A stretch of 64,000 nt of DNA from Parabacteroides sp. (GCA_017937385.1 JAGBDR010000006.1:1-64000); one strand, 5' to 3'. Shown: positions 38,213 through 48,526, numbered from the stretch's first letter. Notes: generated by a model from the sequence alone, not told the origin. A program made the numbers and translations.

Positions 38213-38289
38213 CCCATTCAGACGATCTAACAATGCCCATCCTAACACCTTTACGATGCCTATTCTAACACCTTTACGATGGGCATTGT
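38213..38289. repeat. ATGCCCAT repeat, second copy of the family at 16964
   Basis: Units of about 22-23 bp (ACAATGCCCATCCTAACACC and variants) end with an inverted copy: ACAATGCCCATC (38230-38241) pairs with GATGGGCATTGT (38278-38289). It has one more internal unit than the copy at 16964. The 435 bp between cysE and the DUF4250 gene hold only this, the terminator and a promoter. Confidence 0.85.
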
Positions 38290-38354
38290 CAGATGAAGGG
38301 AATCATGGTGTGCGTTTTTACTGTTTGGAAAGTGAGATTAGTGGAATAAGTCAT

Positions 38355-38362
38355 TACCTTTG
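38355..38362 (+). promoter_or_regulatory. -7 box for the DUF4250 gene
   Basis: TACCTTTG matches TAnnTTTG, 25 bp before the ATG at 38388. Confidence 0.55.
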
Positions 38363-38387
38363 TATTAGATATAAAAAATGATGAATT

Positions 38388-38564
38388 ATGACACTTCCGG
38401 AAGATCCGATGATGCTCTTTAGCATGATCAATATGAAATTGCGTGATGAATATGCTTCTCTTGATGAGTTGTGCGACGATATGCAGGTCGACAAAGAGGC
38501 GCTTGTGCAGAAACTGAAAAGCGCAGGATTCGAGTATAACCAGGAGAACAACAAGTTCTGGTAA
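38388..38564 (+). CDS. DUF4250 protein (58 residues)
   Basis: A short cytosolic protein: MTLPEDPMMLFSMINMKLRD, then YASLDELCDDMQVDKEALVQ, ending in Tyr-rich ...FEYNQENNKFW. This is the compact DUF4250 pattern (N-terminal LPxDPxMLxSxxNxKLRD). It resembles a small helix-turn-helix, but no function is known to me. It has its own -7 box and stands alone before the esterase. Confidence 0.85.
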   Translation: MTLPEDPMMLFSMINMKLRDEYASLDELCDDMQVDKEALVQKLKSAGFEYNQENNKFW

Positions 38565-38617
38565 TATCGGTGGGAACAAAGATCGAAATTTTATTCACTT
38601 AATTGGTTATACATCTC

Positions 38618-39436
38618 ATGAAACTTAAATTATCCTTTTTAGCCCTTTTTGTTCTGGGCGCTATTTCGGTGAAAGGTGCGGTTGTCGATACGTTGGCGGT
38701 TTACAGCGAGGCAATGAAGAAGAATATCCAGGTCGTTGTTGTTTCTCCGGATGATAAACAGGTGCCGAAGCCAGTCGTCTACCTGTTGCATGGATATGGC
38801 GGGAATGCGAAAACCTGGATTTCCATGAAGCCGGAGTTGAAAGACATGGCAGATCGCGACGGACTGATCTTTGTCTGTCCTGACGGCAAGAACAGTTGGT
38901 ATTGGGACAGTCCGAAAGATCCCTCCAGCCGGTATGAGACATTCGTCTCTTCCGAATTGATCCGGTATATCGATTCCCAATATCCGACGGTAAAAGACCG
39001 CTCCGGCCGCGCCATTACGGGTTTGAGCATGGGTGGACACGGAGCGATGTGGTTGTCTTTCCGTCATAAGGATGTGTTCGGAGCTGCCGGCAGCACGAGC
39101 GGTGGTGTCGATATCCGGCCGTTCCCCAACAACTGGGATATGAGCAAGTTGCTCGGAAGCGAATGCGACCATCCGGATGTCTGGGACCGCCACACGGCCA
39201 TCACGCAGATCGACCGGCTCAAGAACGGCGAACTGGCCCTTATCATCGATTGCGGTTACAGCGATTTCTTTTTCGAAGTGAACAACGACTTCCATAAGAA
39301 GTTGCTGAAATACAAGATCGACCATGATTTCCTGGTTCGTCCCGGCGTGCATAACGGCGAATATTGGAAGAACTCGATCGAATATCAGATCCTCTTCTTT
39401 AAGAACTACTTCGAAAAGAACAAAGGAAAGAATTAA
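38618..39436 (+). CDS. Exported alpha/beta-hydrolase esterase (esterase D-like)
   Basis: 272 residues from the ATG at 38618: signal [20 protein letters not shown]. The fold shows [18 protein letters not shown] (oxyanion region), the nucleophile elbow [13 protein letters not shown], and a late His in [15 protein letters not shown]. Related to esterase D and CE1-like enzymes, so acyl or feruloyl/acetyl ester removal from glycans is plausible. It is convergent with formate-THF ligase and the two coding ends overlap by 4 bp. Confidence 0.88.
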   Translation: MKLKLSFLALFVLGAISVKGAVVDTLAVYSEAMKKNIQVVVVSPDDKQVPKPVVYLLHGYGGNAKTWISMKPELKDMADRDGLIFVCPDGKNSWYWDSPKDPSSRYETFVSSELIRYIDSQYPTVKDRSGRAITGLSMGGHGAMWLSFRHKDVFGAAGSTSGGVDIRPFPNNWDMSKLLGSECDHPDVWDRHTAITQIDRLKNGELALIIDCGYSDFFFEVNNDFHKKLLKYKIDHDFLVRPGVHNGEYWKNSIEYQILFFKNYFEKNKGKN

Positions 39437-41100
39437 CTCAATCCTTCGATCACGCCGTTGTTGATGTCGATGCGTTTTGCCTGCGGGTCTTTCGGAAGCC
39501 CGGGCATACGCATGATGTCGCCCATGATGACGATGATCATCTCCGCGCCGTTGTTGATGACGATGTCGCGCACTTTCAACTCGAAATCCTTGGCTACTCC
39601 GTATGCTTTCGGATCGGAAGAGAACGAATACTGCGTCTTGGCGATGCAGATCGGGTAGTGGGAGATGCCCAAACTTTCGATCTGTTTGATTTTCTTGTCT
39701 GCCAATGTCGTGTAGACGACGGAGGCGGCTCCATAGATCTGTTCGGACACCTTTTGGATCTTGGTGCGGATCGGATCGTCATCCTCGTAGATATAGGCAA
39801 GCGGGGCAGAGGGTTTCTTTTCGATCGTGTCTACCACCAGTTTCGCCAGCCCGGCGCCTCCTTCGCCGCCGGCGGCGAATACGTTGTTCATGCAGAAACC
39901 TACGCCTATCTCGCGGCAATGTTCGGCCACCAGCCCGATTTCTTCGTCCGTATCGGATGCATATCGGTTGAAAGTCACGATGACCTCCTGCCCGAAACGC
40001 TTCATATTCTCGACATGCTTGTCTAAGTTCGCAAACCCCTTTTTCAATCCTTCGATATTCGGCTCCTTGATCTGGTCTTCCGGTACGCCTCCGTGTAACT
40101 TCAGGCTCTGGGCCGTCGCTACGATCACCGTCAGTTTCGGTGCCAGACCGGCTTTTCGGCATTTGATGTCGAAGAACTTTTCAGCTCCCAAGTCGGCCCC
40201 GAATCCTGCCTCCGTAATGACATAGTCGCCAAACGTCAACGCCATCTTGGTCGCCAGGACGGAGTTACAGCCGTGGGCGATGTTGGCGAACGGGCCTCCG
40301 TGCACGAATGCGGCGGTATTCTCGGTGGTCTGCACTAAGTTCGGCAGGAGGGCATCTTTCAGCAAGACCGTGATGGCTCCTGCCACTCCCAAGTCGTTTA
40401 CGGTAAAAGGCTTGCCCTCATACGTATATCCCAACAGGATGTTGCCGATACGCCGTTTCAGGTCTTCTATATCCGTTGCCAAACACAGGATTGCCATGAT
40501 TTCGGAAGCCGGTGTGATGTCGAAGCCCGTTTCCGTCGGTACGCCGTTGGCCGATCCGCCCAGCCCGGAAACGATGTTGCGCAGGCTGCGGTCGTTTACG
40601 TCCAGTACCCGTTTCCATTTGATCTCTTTCAAGCCCTCGCAAGTGTTGCGTGTTTGGTAGATGTAGTTGTCCAACAACGCCGTGATCATGTTGTGGGCGG
40701 AAGTGACCGCATGGAAGTCTCCCGTGAAATGCAGGTTGATGTTTTCCATCGGCAGCACTTGTGCGTATCCGCCTCCGGCCGCTCCTCCTTTCATGCCGAA
40801 GCACGGGCCTAACGACGGTTCGCGCAAGGCTACGATCGCCTTTTTGCCGATCTTGTTCAATCCCAAAGCCAGTCCGATCGAAACGGTGGTCTTGCCGATA
40901 CCGGCTTTTGTCGGCGTGATGGCTGTCACCAGGATCAGGTTGTGCTGTTTGATTTTCTCTTCGTCGATCAGATGAAGAGGGATTTTGGCGATGTATCTGC
41001 CGTAGTTCTGAACTTCTTCGCGCGGGATGCCCAATCCGGTCGCGATTTCCTTTATCTTACGCAGAGAAACCTCTCTTGCAATTTCAATGTCCGATTTCAT
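39433..41100 (-). CDS. fhs: Formate--tetrahydrofolate ligase
   Basis: 555 residues. The ATP-binding loop is [20 protein letters not shown], followed by [35 protein letters not shown] and [13 protein letters not shown], all hallmarks of the family. It makes 10-formyl-THF from formate for purine and one-carbon metabolism. Length is typical. A minus-strand -7 box TATTTTTG lies at 41126-41133, 26 bp before the ATG. Confidence 0.97.
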   Translation of the reverse strand: MKSDIEIAREVSLRKIKEIATGLGIPREEVQNYGRYIAKIPLHLIDEEKIKQHNLILVTAITPTKAGIGKTTVSIGLALGLNKIGKKAIVALREPSLGPCFGMKGGAAGGGYAQVLPMENINLHFTGDFHAVTSAHNMITALLDNYIYQTRNTCEGLKEIKWKRVLDVNDRSLRNIVSGLGGSANGVPTETGFDITPASEIMAILCLATDIEDLKRRIGNILLGYTYEGKPFTVNDLGVAGAITVLLKDALLPNLVQTTENTAAFVHGGPFANIAHGCNSVLATKMALTFGDYVITEAGFGADLGAEKFFDIKCRKAGLAPKLTVIVATAQSLKLHGGVPEDQIKEPNIEGLKKGFANLDKHVENMKRFGQEVIVTFNRYASDTDEEIGLVAEHCREIGVGFCMNNVFAAGGEGGAGLAKLVVDTIEKKPSAPLAYIYEDDDPIRTKIQKVSEQIYGAASVVYTTLADKKIKQIESLGISHYPICIAKTQYSFSSDPKAYGVAKDFELKVRDIVINNGAEMIIVIMGDIMRMPGLPKDPQAKRIDINNGVIEGLS

Positions 41101-41125
41101 GTCTTATGTCAGTTTAAGTGGAAAA

Positions 41126-41133
41126 CAAAAATA
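41126..41133 (-). promoter_or_regulatory. -7 box for fhs
   Basis: Minus-strand TATTTTTG fits TAnnTTTG in front of the ATG at 41100. Confidence 0.5.
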
Positions 41134-41241
41134 CATATATTTTATATACTAACAAGATGCAAAGCCGGGTTGTTCATCTACTTTATATGCCTTGCGGAGC
41201 TATTTTTTGTGAAGCATGAGGGCAGATTAGGCTTATATTCG

Positions 41242-41249
41242 TATATTTG
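41242..41249 (+). promoter_or_regulatory. Promoter -7 box ahead of the cobalamin riboswitch
   Basis: TATATTTG matches TAnnTTTG directly upstream of the riboswitch start. Confidence 0.6.
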
Positions 41250-41257
41250 TTCCTCGA

Positions 41258-41430
41258 AACAGGTTTCTCCCTCCTTTTTCGCAGGAGGGGGATGAAAAGG
41301 GAACCGGGTGGAAATCCCGGACAGACCACGCTGCTGTGAAACTTCGGCAACATTCCGGCAATACTCTATGCCACTGATCGGGAGATCGGGAAGGTGTCCG
41401 GGATGGAAGTAAGTCAGAAGACCTGCCGTT
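41258..41430 (+). ncRNA. Cobalamin riboswitch
   Basis: The conserved series is present in order: AAAGGGAACCGGGTGGAAATCCCGG, then ACAGACCACGCTGCTGTGA, then GCCACTG, GGGAAGGTG, and the B12 box AAGTCAGAAGACCTGCC (41411-41427). Downstream, TTGTCC (41447-41452) can pair with GGACAA (41462-41467) as part of an expression platform. The ATG of the transporter lipoprotein is at 41501. It should repress the transporter genes when cobalamin is abundant. Confidence 0.95.
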
Positions 41431-41500
41431 TCGTTTGGAAAGCGTTTTGTCCTCGTGGGACGGACAAGGCTTGTTCGGTTGTAATATAATAATATTGAAT

Positions 41501-42661
41501 ATGAAAAAGTGCTTGGCAGGGTGTTGCCTGCTTATGTCGTTGTGCGTCGTATTCTCATGTACGACCCGAAACAACCCACAGACCGGCAAGGCGGAGGCGG
41601 CGGAAGAATGTCTCTTCTCCAATGCTCGTATTGTGCCTGAGTATGCTCGTGGCTTTGAGTTGTCCTACCGGGACGGATTTGTCTTGCTGGATATCCGGGA
41701 CCCGCAGAATGAGGAGAGTACGACTTTCCATTACGCGCTTGTCCGGAGAGGGACGAAACCGGCCGGCATCCCCGATGCCTATACCGTGATCAAGACTCCG
41801 GTCAGAAGTGTGATTTGCATGACCTCCTTGCAGTTGTCCAACTTCATCAAACTGGGCAAACTGGACAAGGTCGTGGGAGTGACCAGCACCCGGCATCTGT
41901 TCAATAAGGAGATGAACGAACGCCTGAAGAGCGGGAAGACCGCCAAGATCGGTATCGAAGGGAACTTCGACAACGAGGTGATCATGAGTATGAACCCCGA
42001 CCTGATCCTGGTCTCGCCGTTCAAGCGGGGCGGATACGAGACCTTGAAGGATGTCGGCATCCCGTTGATTCCGCATTTGGGTTATAAGGAGATGACTCCG
42101 CTGGGGCAGGCGGAATGGTTGAAATTCATCGGCCTGTTGTTGGGGCAGGAGCAGAAAGCAAACGAGACGTTCGATGCTATCGCGGCCCGCTACAAGGAGT
42201 TGAAGGCGTTGACGGCGGATGGGAAAGTGAAGAAACGTCCGGTCGTGCTGAGCGGTGAGATGCGGGGCGGTAACTGGTATGCCGTGGGAGGAGAAAGTTT
42301 CCTCGCCCAGCTCTTCAAGGATGCCGGTGCCGACTATTTCCTGAAAGACGACAAGCGTTCGGGAGGCGTGACGCTCGATTTCGAAAACGTTTATAGCCAA
42401 GGAGATGAAGCCGATTATTGGCGCATCGTAAACAGCTATCCGGGCACATTCAGCTACGAGGCGCTGAAAGAGCAGGACCCGCGCTATGCCGATTTCCGCG
42501 CTTTCAAGGAGAAAGGGATTATTTATTGCAACATGAAAGATACGCCATTCTATGAAAGTATGCCGACCGAGCCGGAAGTCGTGCTCGCCGACCTGTTGCA
42601 TATCTTTCATCCGGACCTCTTGCCCGACCATACGCCTGTTTATTATGCCCGACTCAAATAA
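41501..42661 (+). CDS. btuF: Cobalamin-type ABC transporter substrate-binding lipoprotein (BtuF-like)
   Basis: 386 residues. Lipoprotein signal MKKCLAGCCLLMSLCVVFSC. The periplasmic binding fold of the FecB/BtuF class is seen in VRSVICMTSLQLSNFIKLG, KLDKVVGVTS, NPDLILVSPFKRGGYETL and NWYAVGGESFLAQLFKDAGADY. Being first after the cobalamin riboswitch makes corrinoid the likely ligand. The start is the ATG at 41501, after the riboswitch; frames starting earlier lie within the RNA. Confidence 0.88.
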   Translation: MKKCLAGCCLLMSLCVVFSCTTRNNPQTGKAEAAEECLFSNARIVPEYARGFELSYRDGFVLLDIRDPQNEESTTFHYALVRRGTKPAGIPDAYTVIKTPVRSVICMTSLQLSNFIKLGKLDKVVGVTSTRHLFNKEMNERLKSGKTAKIGIEGNFDNEVIMSMNPDLILVSPFKRGGYETLKDVGIPLIPHLGYKEMTPLGQAEWLKFIGLLLGQEQKANETFDAIAARYKELKALTADGKVKKRPVVLSGEMRGGNWYAVGGESFLAQLFKDAGADYFLKDDKRSGGVTLDFENVYSQGDEADYWRIVNSYPGTFSYEALKEQDPRYADFRAFKEKGIIYCNMKDTPFYESMPTEPEVVLADLLHIFHPDLLPDHTPVYYARLK

Positions 42662-42670
42662 ATTGCCCGA

Positions 42671-43708
42671 ATGAGACATTCCACTACTTTTCTGATGTCG
42701 CTCATCGTAGCGTCGATCCTGGTCCTGATGTTCCTGAACTTGGTGTTGGGGTCGGTGTCTATCCCGTTGAAGTCTGTATGGAATATCCTTTGCGGATTAG
42801 GAAATGAGCCGGTGACTTGGCAGAACATTGTCTGGAAGTCCCGTCTTCCGCAGGCGTTGACGGCCTTGGTGGCAGGAGCGGGACTGGCGATAAGCGGGTT
42901 GCAGATGCAGACGGTTTTCCGGAATCCGCTGGCAGGTCCTTCCGTATTAGGAATCAGCTCCGGCGCGAGTATGGGTGTGGCTTTCGTGGTGTTGTTGAGC
43001 GGCAGCCTCGGTGGGGTTGCGCTGAGCAAGTTGGGGTTCATGGGCGAGATCGCGCTATCGGTGGCGGCTGTGATCGGTGCGCTGTCGGTGATGGCGCTGA
43101 TCGTGTATGTGTCGCAGAAAGTGAAAGGGAACGTGACGTTGCTGATTATCGGCGTGATGATCGGCTACGTGGCGAATGCGGTGATCGGCGTGCTGAAGTT
43201 TTTCAGCGTGGAGGAAGACATTCGTGCCTATGTGGTTTGGGGATTGGGCAGTTTCTCCCGGGTTTCCGGCAACCAGATGATGTTGTTTGTCGCGATTATG
43301 GCGGTGCTGATCCTTTTGTCGTTCCTCCTGATCAAGACGCTGAACCTGATGTTGCTCGGTGACGGTTATGCCCGCAACTTGGGACTGAACATCAAGCGGG
43401 CGCGTCTGTTGGTCATCACTTCCGCAGGCATTTTGACGGCGATCGTGACGGCCTATTGCGGACCGGTCATCTTCCTCGGGCTGGCTGTCCCGCATCTGTG
43501 CAGGGCCATTTTCCAGACGTCCGACCATCGGGTTCTGATGCCCGCTGTCCTGTTTGCCGGTGCAGCGCTGGCGCTTGCCTGCAACCTGATTGCCCGGATG
43601 CCGGGATTCGAGGGGGCTTTGCCGGTCAATTCGGTGACGGCTCTGGTCGGTGCTCCGGTGGTGGCCTCCGTGTTATTCCGCAAACGTAAGAATGAATTGA
43701 ACGAATGA
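42671..43708 (+). CDS. btuC: Cobalamin-type ABC transporter permease (FecCD family)
   Basis: 345 residues with about ten membrane spans. RLPQALTALVAGAGLAISGLQMQ and NPLAGPSVLGISSGASMGVA are FecCD/BtuC hallmarks, as is the late GPVIFLGLAVPHLCRAIF. It starts 9 bp after the binding protein and overlaps the ATPase gene by 4 bp. Substrate by context: corrinoid. Confidence 0.93.
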   Translation: MRHSTTFLMSLIVASILVLMFLNLVLGSVSIPLKSVWNILCGLGNEPVTWQNIVWKSRLPQALTALVAGAGLAISGLQMQTVFRNPLAGPSVLGISSGASMGVAFVVLLSGSLGGVALSKLGFMGEIALSVAAVIGALSVMALIVYVSQKVKGNVTLLIIGVMIGYVANAVIGVLKFFSVEEDIRAYVVWGLGSFSRVSGNQMMLFVAIMAVLILLSFLLIKTLNLMLLGDGYARNLGLNIKRARLLVITSAGILTAIVTAYCGPVIFLGLAVPHLCRAIFQTSDHRVLMPAVLFAGAALALACNLIARMPGFEGALPVNSVTALVGAPVVASVLFRKRKNELNE

Positions 43709-44715
43709 TGAAACAAGATACGATTCATATAAATGACCTGTCGATCGGTTACCGGACGAAGCATGAAATCAAGCGGGTGGCGAGCCATATACAGGCCCGG
43801 ATTTGTAGCGGCGAATTGACCTGCCTGTTGGGGGAGAACGGAGTCGGAAAATCGACGCTCCTGCGCACGTTGTCGGCTTTCCAGCCGAAATTGGAGGGCG
43901 AGATTACCGTTTTGGGGCGTGAGGTAGGCAGCTATTCGGACAAGGAGTTGAGCACGACGATCGGTGTTGTTCTGACAGAGAAGTGTGACATCCGCAATAT
44001 GTCTGTCCGGGAGTTGGTCGAGATGGGGCGCAGTCCTTATACCGGTTTCTGGGGACGGCTGGGCAAGGCGGACAAGCGGATTGTGGAGGAATCGATTACC
44101 CTGGTACGGATCGGGAATCTGGCCTCCCGCATGGTACATACCCTCTCGGATGGTGAACGGCAGAAAGTCATGATTGCCAAGGCGCTGGCGCAGGAAACAC
44201 CGGTGATTTTCCTGGACGAACCGACCGCTTTCCTCGATTTCCCGAGCAAGGTGGAAATCATGCAATTGCTCCATCATCTGACACGGAGCATGAATAAAAC
44301 GATATTCCTCTCCACGCACGACCTCGAACTGGCTCTTCAGATTGCCGACAAGGTCTGGCTGATGGACCGCACGAACGGGATTACGACCGGAACACCTGAA
44401 GACCTGGCCCTCAGCGGACATCTGAGCGGTTTCTTCGCCCGCAAGGGAATCGTGTTCGACACGGAAACCGGTTTGTTCCGCATCGATAACCAATACTCAA
44501 GAGAAATACGCTTGGTCGGTCACGGGCAACGGTACGCGATGGTCCGCAAGGCACTCCAGCGCAACGGCATACGGGCCGTACGGAATGTGGAATCGCTTGT
44601 ATGGATCGATACGGGCGATCGGGGTACCGGCTCTGCGTTTTTGATTTGCTATCCCGACGGACATATACAGGCTACCGATACCATAGAATCCCTTTTGCAA
44701 CAGCTTTCCGTCTGA
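43705..44715 (+). CDS. btuD: Cobalamin-type ABC transporter ATP-binding protein
   Basis: 336 residues. Walker A GENGVGKSTLLR; signature HTLSDGERQKVMIAKAL (LSDGE instead of LSGGE); Walker B VIFLDEPTAFLD; switch His in LSTHDLELALQ. The C-terminal ~90 residues (IRLVGHGQRYAMVRKALQRNG) are an extra domain beyond a standard BtuD (about 250 residues). Ends 20 bp from the convergent CbiJ-CbiD gene. Confidence 0.92.
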   Translation: MMKQDTIHINDLSIGYRTKHEIKRVASHIQARICSGELTCLLGENGVGKSTLLRTLSAFQPKLEGEITVLGREVGSYSDKELSTTIGVVLTEKCDIRNMSVRELVEMGRSPYTGFWGRLGKADKRIVEESITLVRIGNLASRMVHTLSDGERQKVMIAKALAQETPVIFLDEPTAFLDFPSKVEIMQLLHHLTRSMNKTIFLSTHDLELALQIADKVWLMDRTNGITTGTPEDLALSGHLSGFFARKGIVFDTETGLFRIDNQYSREIRLVGHGQRYAMVRKALQRNGIRAVRNVESLVWIDTGDRGTGSAFLICYPDGHIQATDTIESLLQQLSV

Positions 44716-44735
44716 CTATTACACTGGCAGGAGCA

Positions 44736-46580
44736 TTACGCTTGAAAGGGGATTTCCCCGTTTTCCGAAATCAGCAGGATGGAGAGGTTTCCGTTGGGAA
44801 ACAGGGGAGCGCAATGTTCCCGGCATTTTTGTAACAGAAAGGAAAAGAAACGGGATTGTTCGTCTGCATCGAACCGTTCCCATAATTCCCTGGCTAACGT
44901 CAGGGAATCTATTTTTTGTACGGATTCCGGCTTACAGCCTGCCTTTTGGGCCTGCTCTTTCAGGAAAGTTTTGTTCATGACGACCTTTTTGCTATGCGTG
45001 TCCAATGCGCCTTCCGCCAGTTTGACGGCTTTGCCGACCATGATTCCCATAATGACTTCGTCGAATTGCAGTTCGGCGGCTATTTGCAACGTTTCTCCGA
45101 TGAAGTTCCCGTAGTGCACGAACATCTGTGGGGGAAGTTCTTCCGTAAGCTGTTCCGACAGATAGCTTTTCAGGAACCGTTCGCTCTTCGCTCCAGAGTT
45201 GATGACGAGGCGGGAACAGCCGATTGCTTTCGCTACTTCGGCCTCTTTCCGGATCGAAGCGATAAAGGCTTCGTTTGAGAAAGGACGCACGATACCGGAT
45301 GTCCCGATGATTGAGATGCCGCCAACGATACCCAATTTCGGGTTGAAGGTCCGGGCGGCCAACTCTTCCCCTCCCGGGACAGAGATCGTGACAACCACCT
45401 CCTTGATCGTGCCGAGCAAGTTGTTCTCTTCTAATACAGCTGTCAGTTCTCCGGTAATCAGACGGCGGGGAGTGGCGTTGATGGCCGGTCCGCCGATTTC
45501 GAGGCCGAGGCCGGGAAGCGTCACCGTGCCCACTCCTTCACCGCCTCGGAACCGGATTGCGGGGGTAGGGGATTGTCCGGCTTGCAACTCGATGCGGGCG
45601 ATGACGGAACAGCCGTTTGTCACGTCCGGATCATCGCCGGAGTCTTTGATGACTGTACACTGGGCGGTGTTGCCGCTCCATTCGGTAGCGGCGACGGGAA
45701 GCGTGACCTTTTCGCCGGAAGGAAGTGTGATGTCGCTTGCGGTCTGGGGCGTTCGGTCCAAGAGGGCGGTCAAGGCGGCTTTGGCTGCCGCCGTGGCACA
45801 GGCTCCGGTCGTGAAACCGCTCCGGAGCGGGAAGAAACCGGGGGCCAAGCGTTCGATGGCTTTGCGAAGTCCTTCCACACCCTGCACGCAGGTGAAACTG
45901 TCGGGCAGGAGAGGACGCTGTATGACATAAACAGGAATGCCGCAGGCTTCGGCAGCCTCGACCTTTTCCCTGAAATATCCACTTTCTCCGCTTTCCTTCG
46001 TCAGGATCGCATCCGGCCGAAGCCGCTCCAGCAACTCTTTCTCATCTTCTCCCTCATGGAAAAAAACGAGCCGTTCTTTCGGAAAACCGTCAGATGTGGC
46101 GAGTGAAAGCGACTCCTGCCGGTCCAGGATGCGGAACCAGCAAGGCCTCTGTTCCCAATAAGGACGCAACTGGGCAATGGTTTTGACACCCGTCAGGGCG
46201 AGTAGGTTGCGAATACCGTCCGCCCGCAGACGCTCGATGGCGGCGGCATAATCCGCACACCAGATCAACCGCTTGTCGCGTGCGGGATATTGCCTTTCCA
46301 ACCGGACGACCGGAATCTGAAGCCGGGAGGAAACGCTCGCGAGCGTCTGATGCAGCCGGATCGCGAAAGGGTGGGCGGCATCGACCAACAGCGCGATTGC
46401 ATGTGCGCGGCAGAACCGGACCATCTCCTCTTCCTCCATGCCCCCGGTGAGCCGGATGGCATGGACGGCTTCTATCGTTTGTTCACTGCCAACCGTCGAG
46501 TAGTAATAGGGTTTGCCTGCGCTCTCGACGACTTGCACGGCCTTGCGGCCTTCGGTTGTTCCTCCTAAGATCAGTATCAT
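44736..46580 (-). CDS. cbiJD: Fused CbiJ/CobK reductase and CbiD methyltransferase
   Basis: 614 residues. Residues 1-245 are precorrin-6A reductase (CbiJ/CobK): LILGGTTEGRKAVQVVE, DAAHPFAIRLHQ, ALTGVKTIAQL. Residues 250-614 are CbiD, the cobalt-precorrin-5B C1-methyltransferase: SGFTTGACATAAAKAAL, IKDSGDDPDVTNG, GIVGGISIIGTSGIVRPFS. Two steps of the anaerobic corrin route in one polypeptide. Symbol is a label for the fusion. Last gene of the minus-strand operon, 8 bp after the CbiG-CbiF fusion. Confidence 0.92.
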   Translation of the reverse strand: MILILGGTTEGRKAVQVVESAGKPYYYSTVGSEQTIEAVHAIRLTGGMEEEEMVRFCRAHAIALLVDAAHPFAIRLHQTLASVSSRLQIPVVRLERQYPARDKRLIWCADYAAAIERLRADGIRNLLALTGVKTIAQLRPYWEQRPCWFRILDRQESLSLATSDGFPKERLVFFHEGEDEKELLERLRPDAILTKESGESGYFREKVEAAEACGIPVYVIQRPLLPDSFTCVQGVEGLRKAIERLAPGFFPLRSGFTTGACATAAAKAALTALLDRTPQTASDITLPSGEKVTLPVAATEWSGNTAQCTVIKDSGDDPDVTNGCSVIARIELQAGQSPTPAIRFRGGEGVGTVTLPGLGLEIGGPAINATPRRLITGELTAVLEENNLLGTIKEVVVTISVPGGEELAARTFNPKLGIVGGISIIGTSGIVRPFSNEAFIASIRKEAEVAKAIGCSRLVINSGAKSERFLKSYLSEQLTEELPPQMFVHYGNFIGETLQIAAELQFDEVIMGIMVGKAVKLAEGALDTHSKKVVMNKTFLKEQAQKAGCKPESVQKIDSLTLARELWERFDADEQSRFFSFLLQKCREHCAPLFPNGNLSILLISENGEIPFQA

Positions 46581-46588
46581 GCCTCTTG

Positions 46589-48526
46589 TCAGTGGCGGAA
46601 AAGATGTTTGAACTCATCGGCATAGAGGCGTGAAAGCCCTTTCCGGTTGTCTATGGCATCGCCGACGACTAACAAGGTGGTCAGTGTCAGGTTGTTTTCC
46701 TTGACGATCCGTGCCAGGTCTTTCAGCTCGCCCCGGTAGATACGTTCATCTTTCCAAGTCAGTTTGTAGCAAGCGGCAACCGGTGTTGTCGGCGGATAAT
46801 GGGCTAACAGCTCTTGCTGGACCTGGTCGGCGATGGCGGCACTCAGGAAGATACACATCGTGCTTTGGCTGGCGGCCAGTTTGTGCAATTGCTCTTTCTC
46901 CGGCATGGGTGTACGACCTTCGCCGCGCGTCAGGATGATGGTCTGCACCTTTTCGGGGATCGTGAACTGGGAGCGGAGAGCTGCGGCAGCGGCCTGGAAC
47001 GAAGAGATTCCCGGCGTGATATGGTAGCTCATGCCGTAGCGGTCGAAGAAAGCCATCTGTTCCTGTATCGCTCCGTAGATGCAGGGATCGCCCGTATGCA
47101 GGCGCACGACGAATTTCCCTTGGTCGTAGAACGCTTTCATGAGGGCGAATTGTTCCTCTAAGTTCATGTCTGCAGAACTGCGGACCGTCGCCCCTTCCTT
47201 GGCGCATAGGGTGAGCTCTTTGGGAACGAGACTTCCGGCATACAGAATCAGGTCTGCATTTTCCAACATCCGTCTGCCCCGGAGGGAGATCAGTTCCGGA
47301 TCGCCCGGCCCGGCCCCGACGATCTCGATATGTCCTTGTCCCGGTTCCTCTTTGGGTCCCTTGTCTTGCTTGTCCCGTACTGCCGATTGGCTGACGGCTA
47401 TCGCATAGGTGAAGTTTTTCGTCTGCCCTTTTTGCTTGTCTATCCATAACGGGCCGCCTTCCGCGCTCATGATGGCTGCCGCCTCCGAGACACTGCCCGA
47501 TCCGGTCCTTTCCTTTACGGTGGCGGAAGGATGGGGTACGGCAATCTTGTCCAGTATCTCTGCCGGATAGGTCTTGAACGGAGTGTGCAGGCAGGAGCCC
47601 GCCAGCTCTTTCAAGACCGGTTCGTCTTTCTTCAAGTCGATGGAGGAGACGTCGGCTATGCTCTTCCGGTTCAACCGGAAAGAGTGGAGACAGACCTGCA
47701 GTTCCGAAAGGATGGAGTCTAAATCAGTCAATCCCTTTTTGCATCCGATACCTAAATGAAGCACTTTCGGGAATAACGACAGGCAGGGGATGGGAGATGT
47801 CGGGTAGAAAACGGGGCTGACCGTGACCAGCAACTCGTATTTCTTGAGGTCGATATCCGTATAGTGGTAGAAAACATCGACATGCGGCGGACAAGTCTTT
47901 TCCAAGTCATCCGTTTCTTTCGTACGGACATCGAGCAGGAGAGCGGTCGGCCTGCGGTTGACGAAACGTGTGACACATTCGTTCATCGCTTTCTTTTTGG
48001 CAGTAGCGAAAAGTTCTGTGTCAGTTGTTTCGAAATCTGTTTCGAAACAACTGCGTATGCCCTCTTGCAAGTTATAGCAATCATCATCCCAACCGTATTG
48101 CCGCGCCAGCGTGTCCAGCGCCCAGAGTCCTTGGTTGTCGCTCTGGGTCGTGACAACCGCTTCGGCATCCAGCAAGCGGGCCAATTCGTGTGTCAGCTTG
48201 TTCGCTCCACCGATGTGGCCGGACAGTACCGACACGACATACTTGCCGGTACTGTCAAGGCAGACGACTGCCGGGTCCGTGTACTTGCTCTTGATGTGCG
48301 GAGCGATACATCGTACACAAATCCCCATCGCCCCGATGAATACGAGGGCTTCCGACTTGTCGAAAAGGTCGCCTACCAGCTCTTCGAGAGAGCTGATAGG
48401 TTCGACATCGTCGTCCGCTTCTTTGCAATAAAGAACGGTTTTGCCCCGATATTCATCCCGGATTTTACGGGCTAACGGCAGACTGCTTGCCGAAACCACG
48501 ATGATATCCAATGATTCTTTAGACAT
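46589..48526 (-). CDS. cbiGF: Fused CbiG hydrolase and CobM/CbiF methyltransferase
   Basis: 645 residues from the ATG at 48526 (an ATG at 48544 would add six residues and overlap more). N-terminal half is CbiG, cobalt-precorrin-5A hydrolase: VFIGAMGICVRCIAPHIKSK, VLSGHIGGANKLTHELA, LHLGIGCKKGLTDLDSIL. From about 405 the CbiF/CobM precorrin-4 C11-methyltransferase follows: EIVGAGPGDPELISLRG, LHTGDPCIYGAIQEQM, YHITPGISSFQAAAAAL. A Lys/Glu/Ser-rich linker joins them. It overlaps the CobL-type gene by 8 bp. Confidence 0.92.
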   Translation of the reverse strand: MSKESLDIIVVSASSLPLARKIRDEYRGKTVLYCKEADDDVEPISSLEELVGDLFDKSEALVFIGAMGICVRCIAPHIKSKYTDPAVVCLDSTGKYVVSVLSGHIGGANKLTHELARLLDAEAVVTTQSDNQGLWALDTLARQYGWDDDCYNLQEGIRSCFETDFETTDTELFATAKKKAMNECVTRFVNRRPTALLLDVRTKETDDLEKTCPPHVDVFYHYTDIDLKKYELLVTVSPVFYPTSPIPCLSLFPKVLHLGIGCKKGLTDLDSILSELQVCLHSFRLNRKSIADVSSIDLKKDEPVLKELAGSCLHTPFKTYPAEILDKIAVPHPSATVKERTGSGSVSEAAAIMSAEGGPLWIDKQKGQTKNFTYAIAVSQSAVRDKQDKGPKEEPGQGHIEIVGAGPGDPELISLRGRRMLENADLILYAGSLVPKELTLCAKEGATVRSSADMNLEEQFALMKAFYDQGKFVVRLHTGDPCIYGAIQEQMAFFDRYGMSYHITPGISSFQAAAAALRSQFTIPEKVQTIILTRGEGRTPMPEKEQLHKLAASQSTMCIFLSAAIADQVQQELLAHYPPTTPVAACYKLTWKDERIYRGELKDLARIVKENNLTLTTLLVVGDAIDNRKGLSRLYADEFKHLFRH

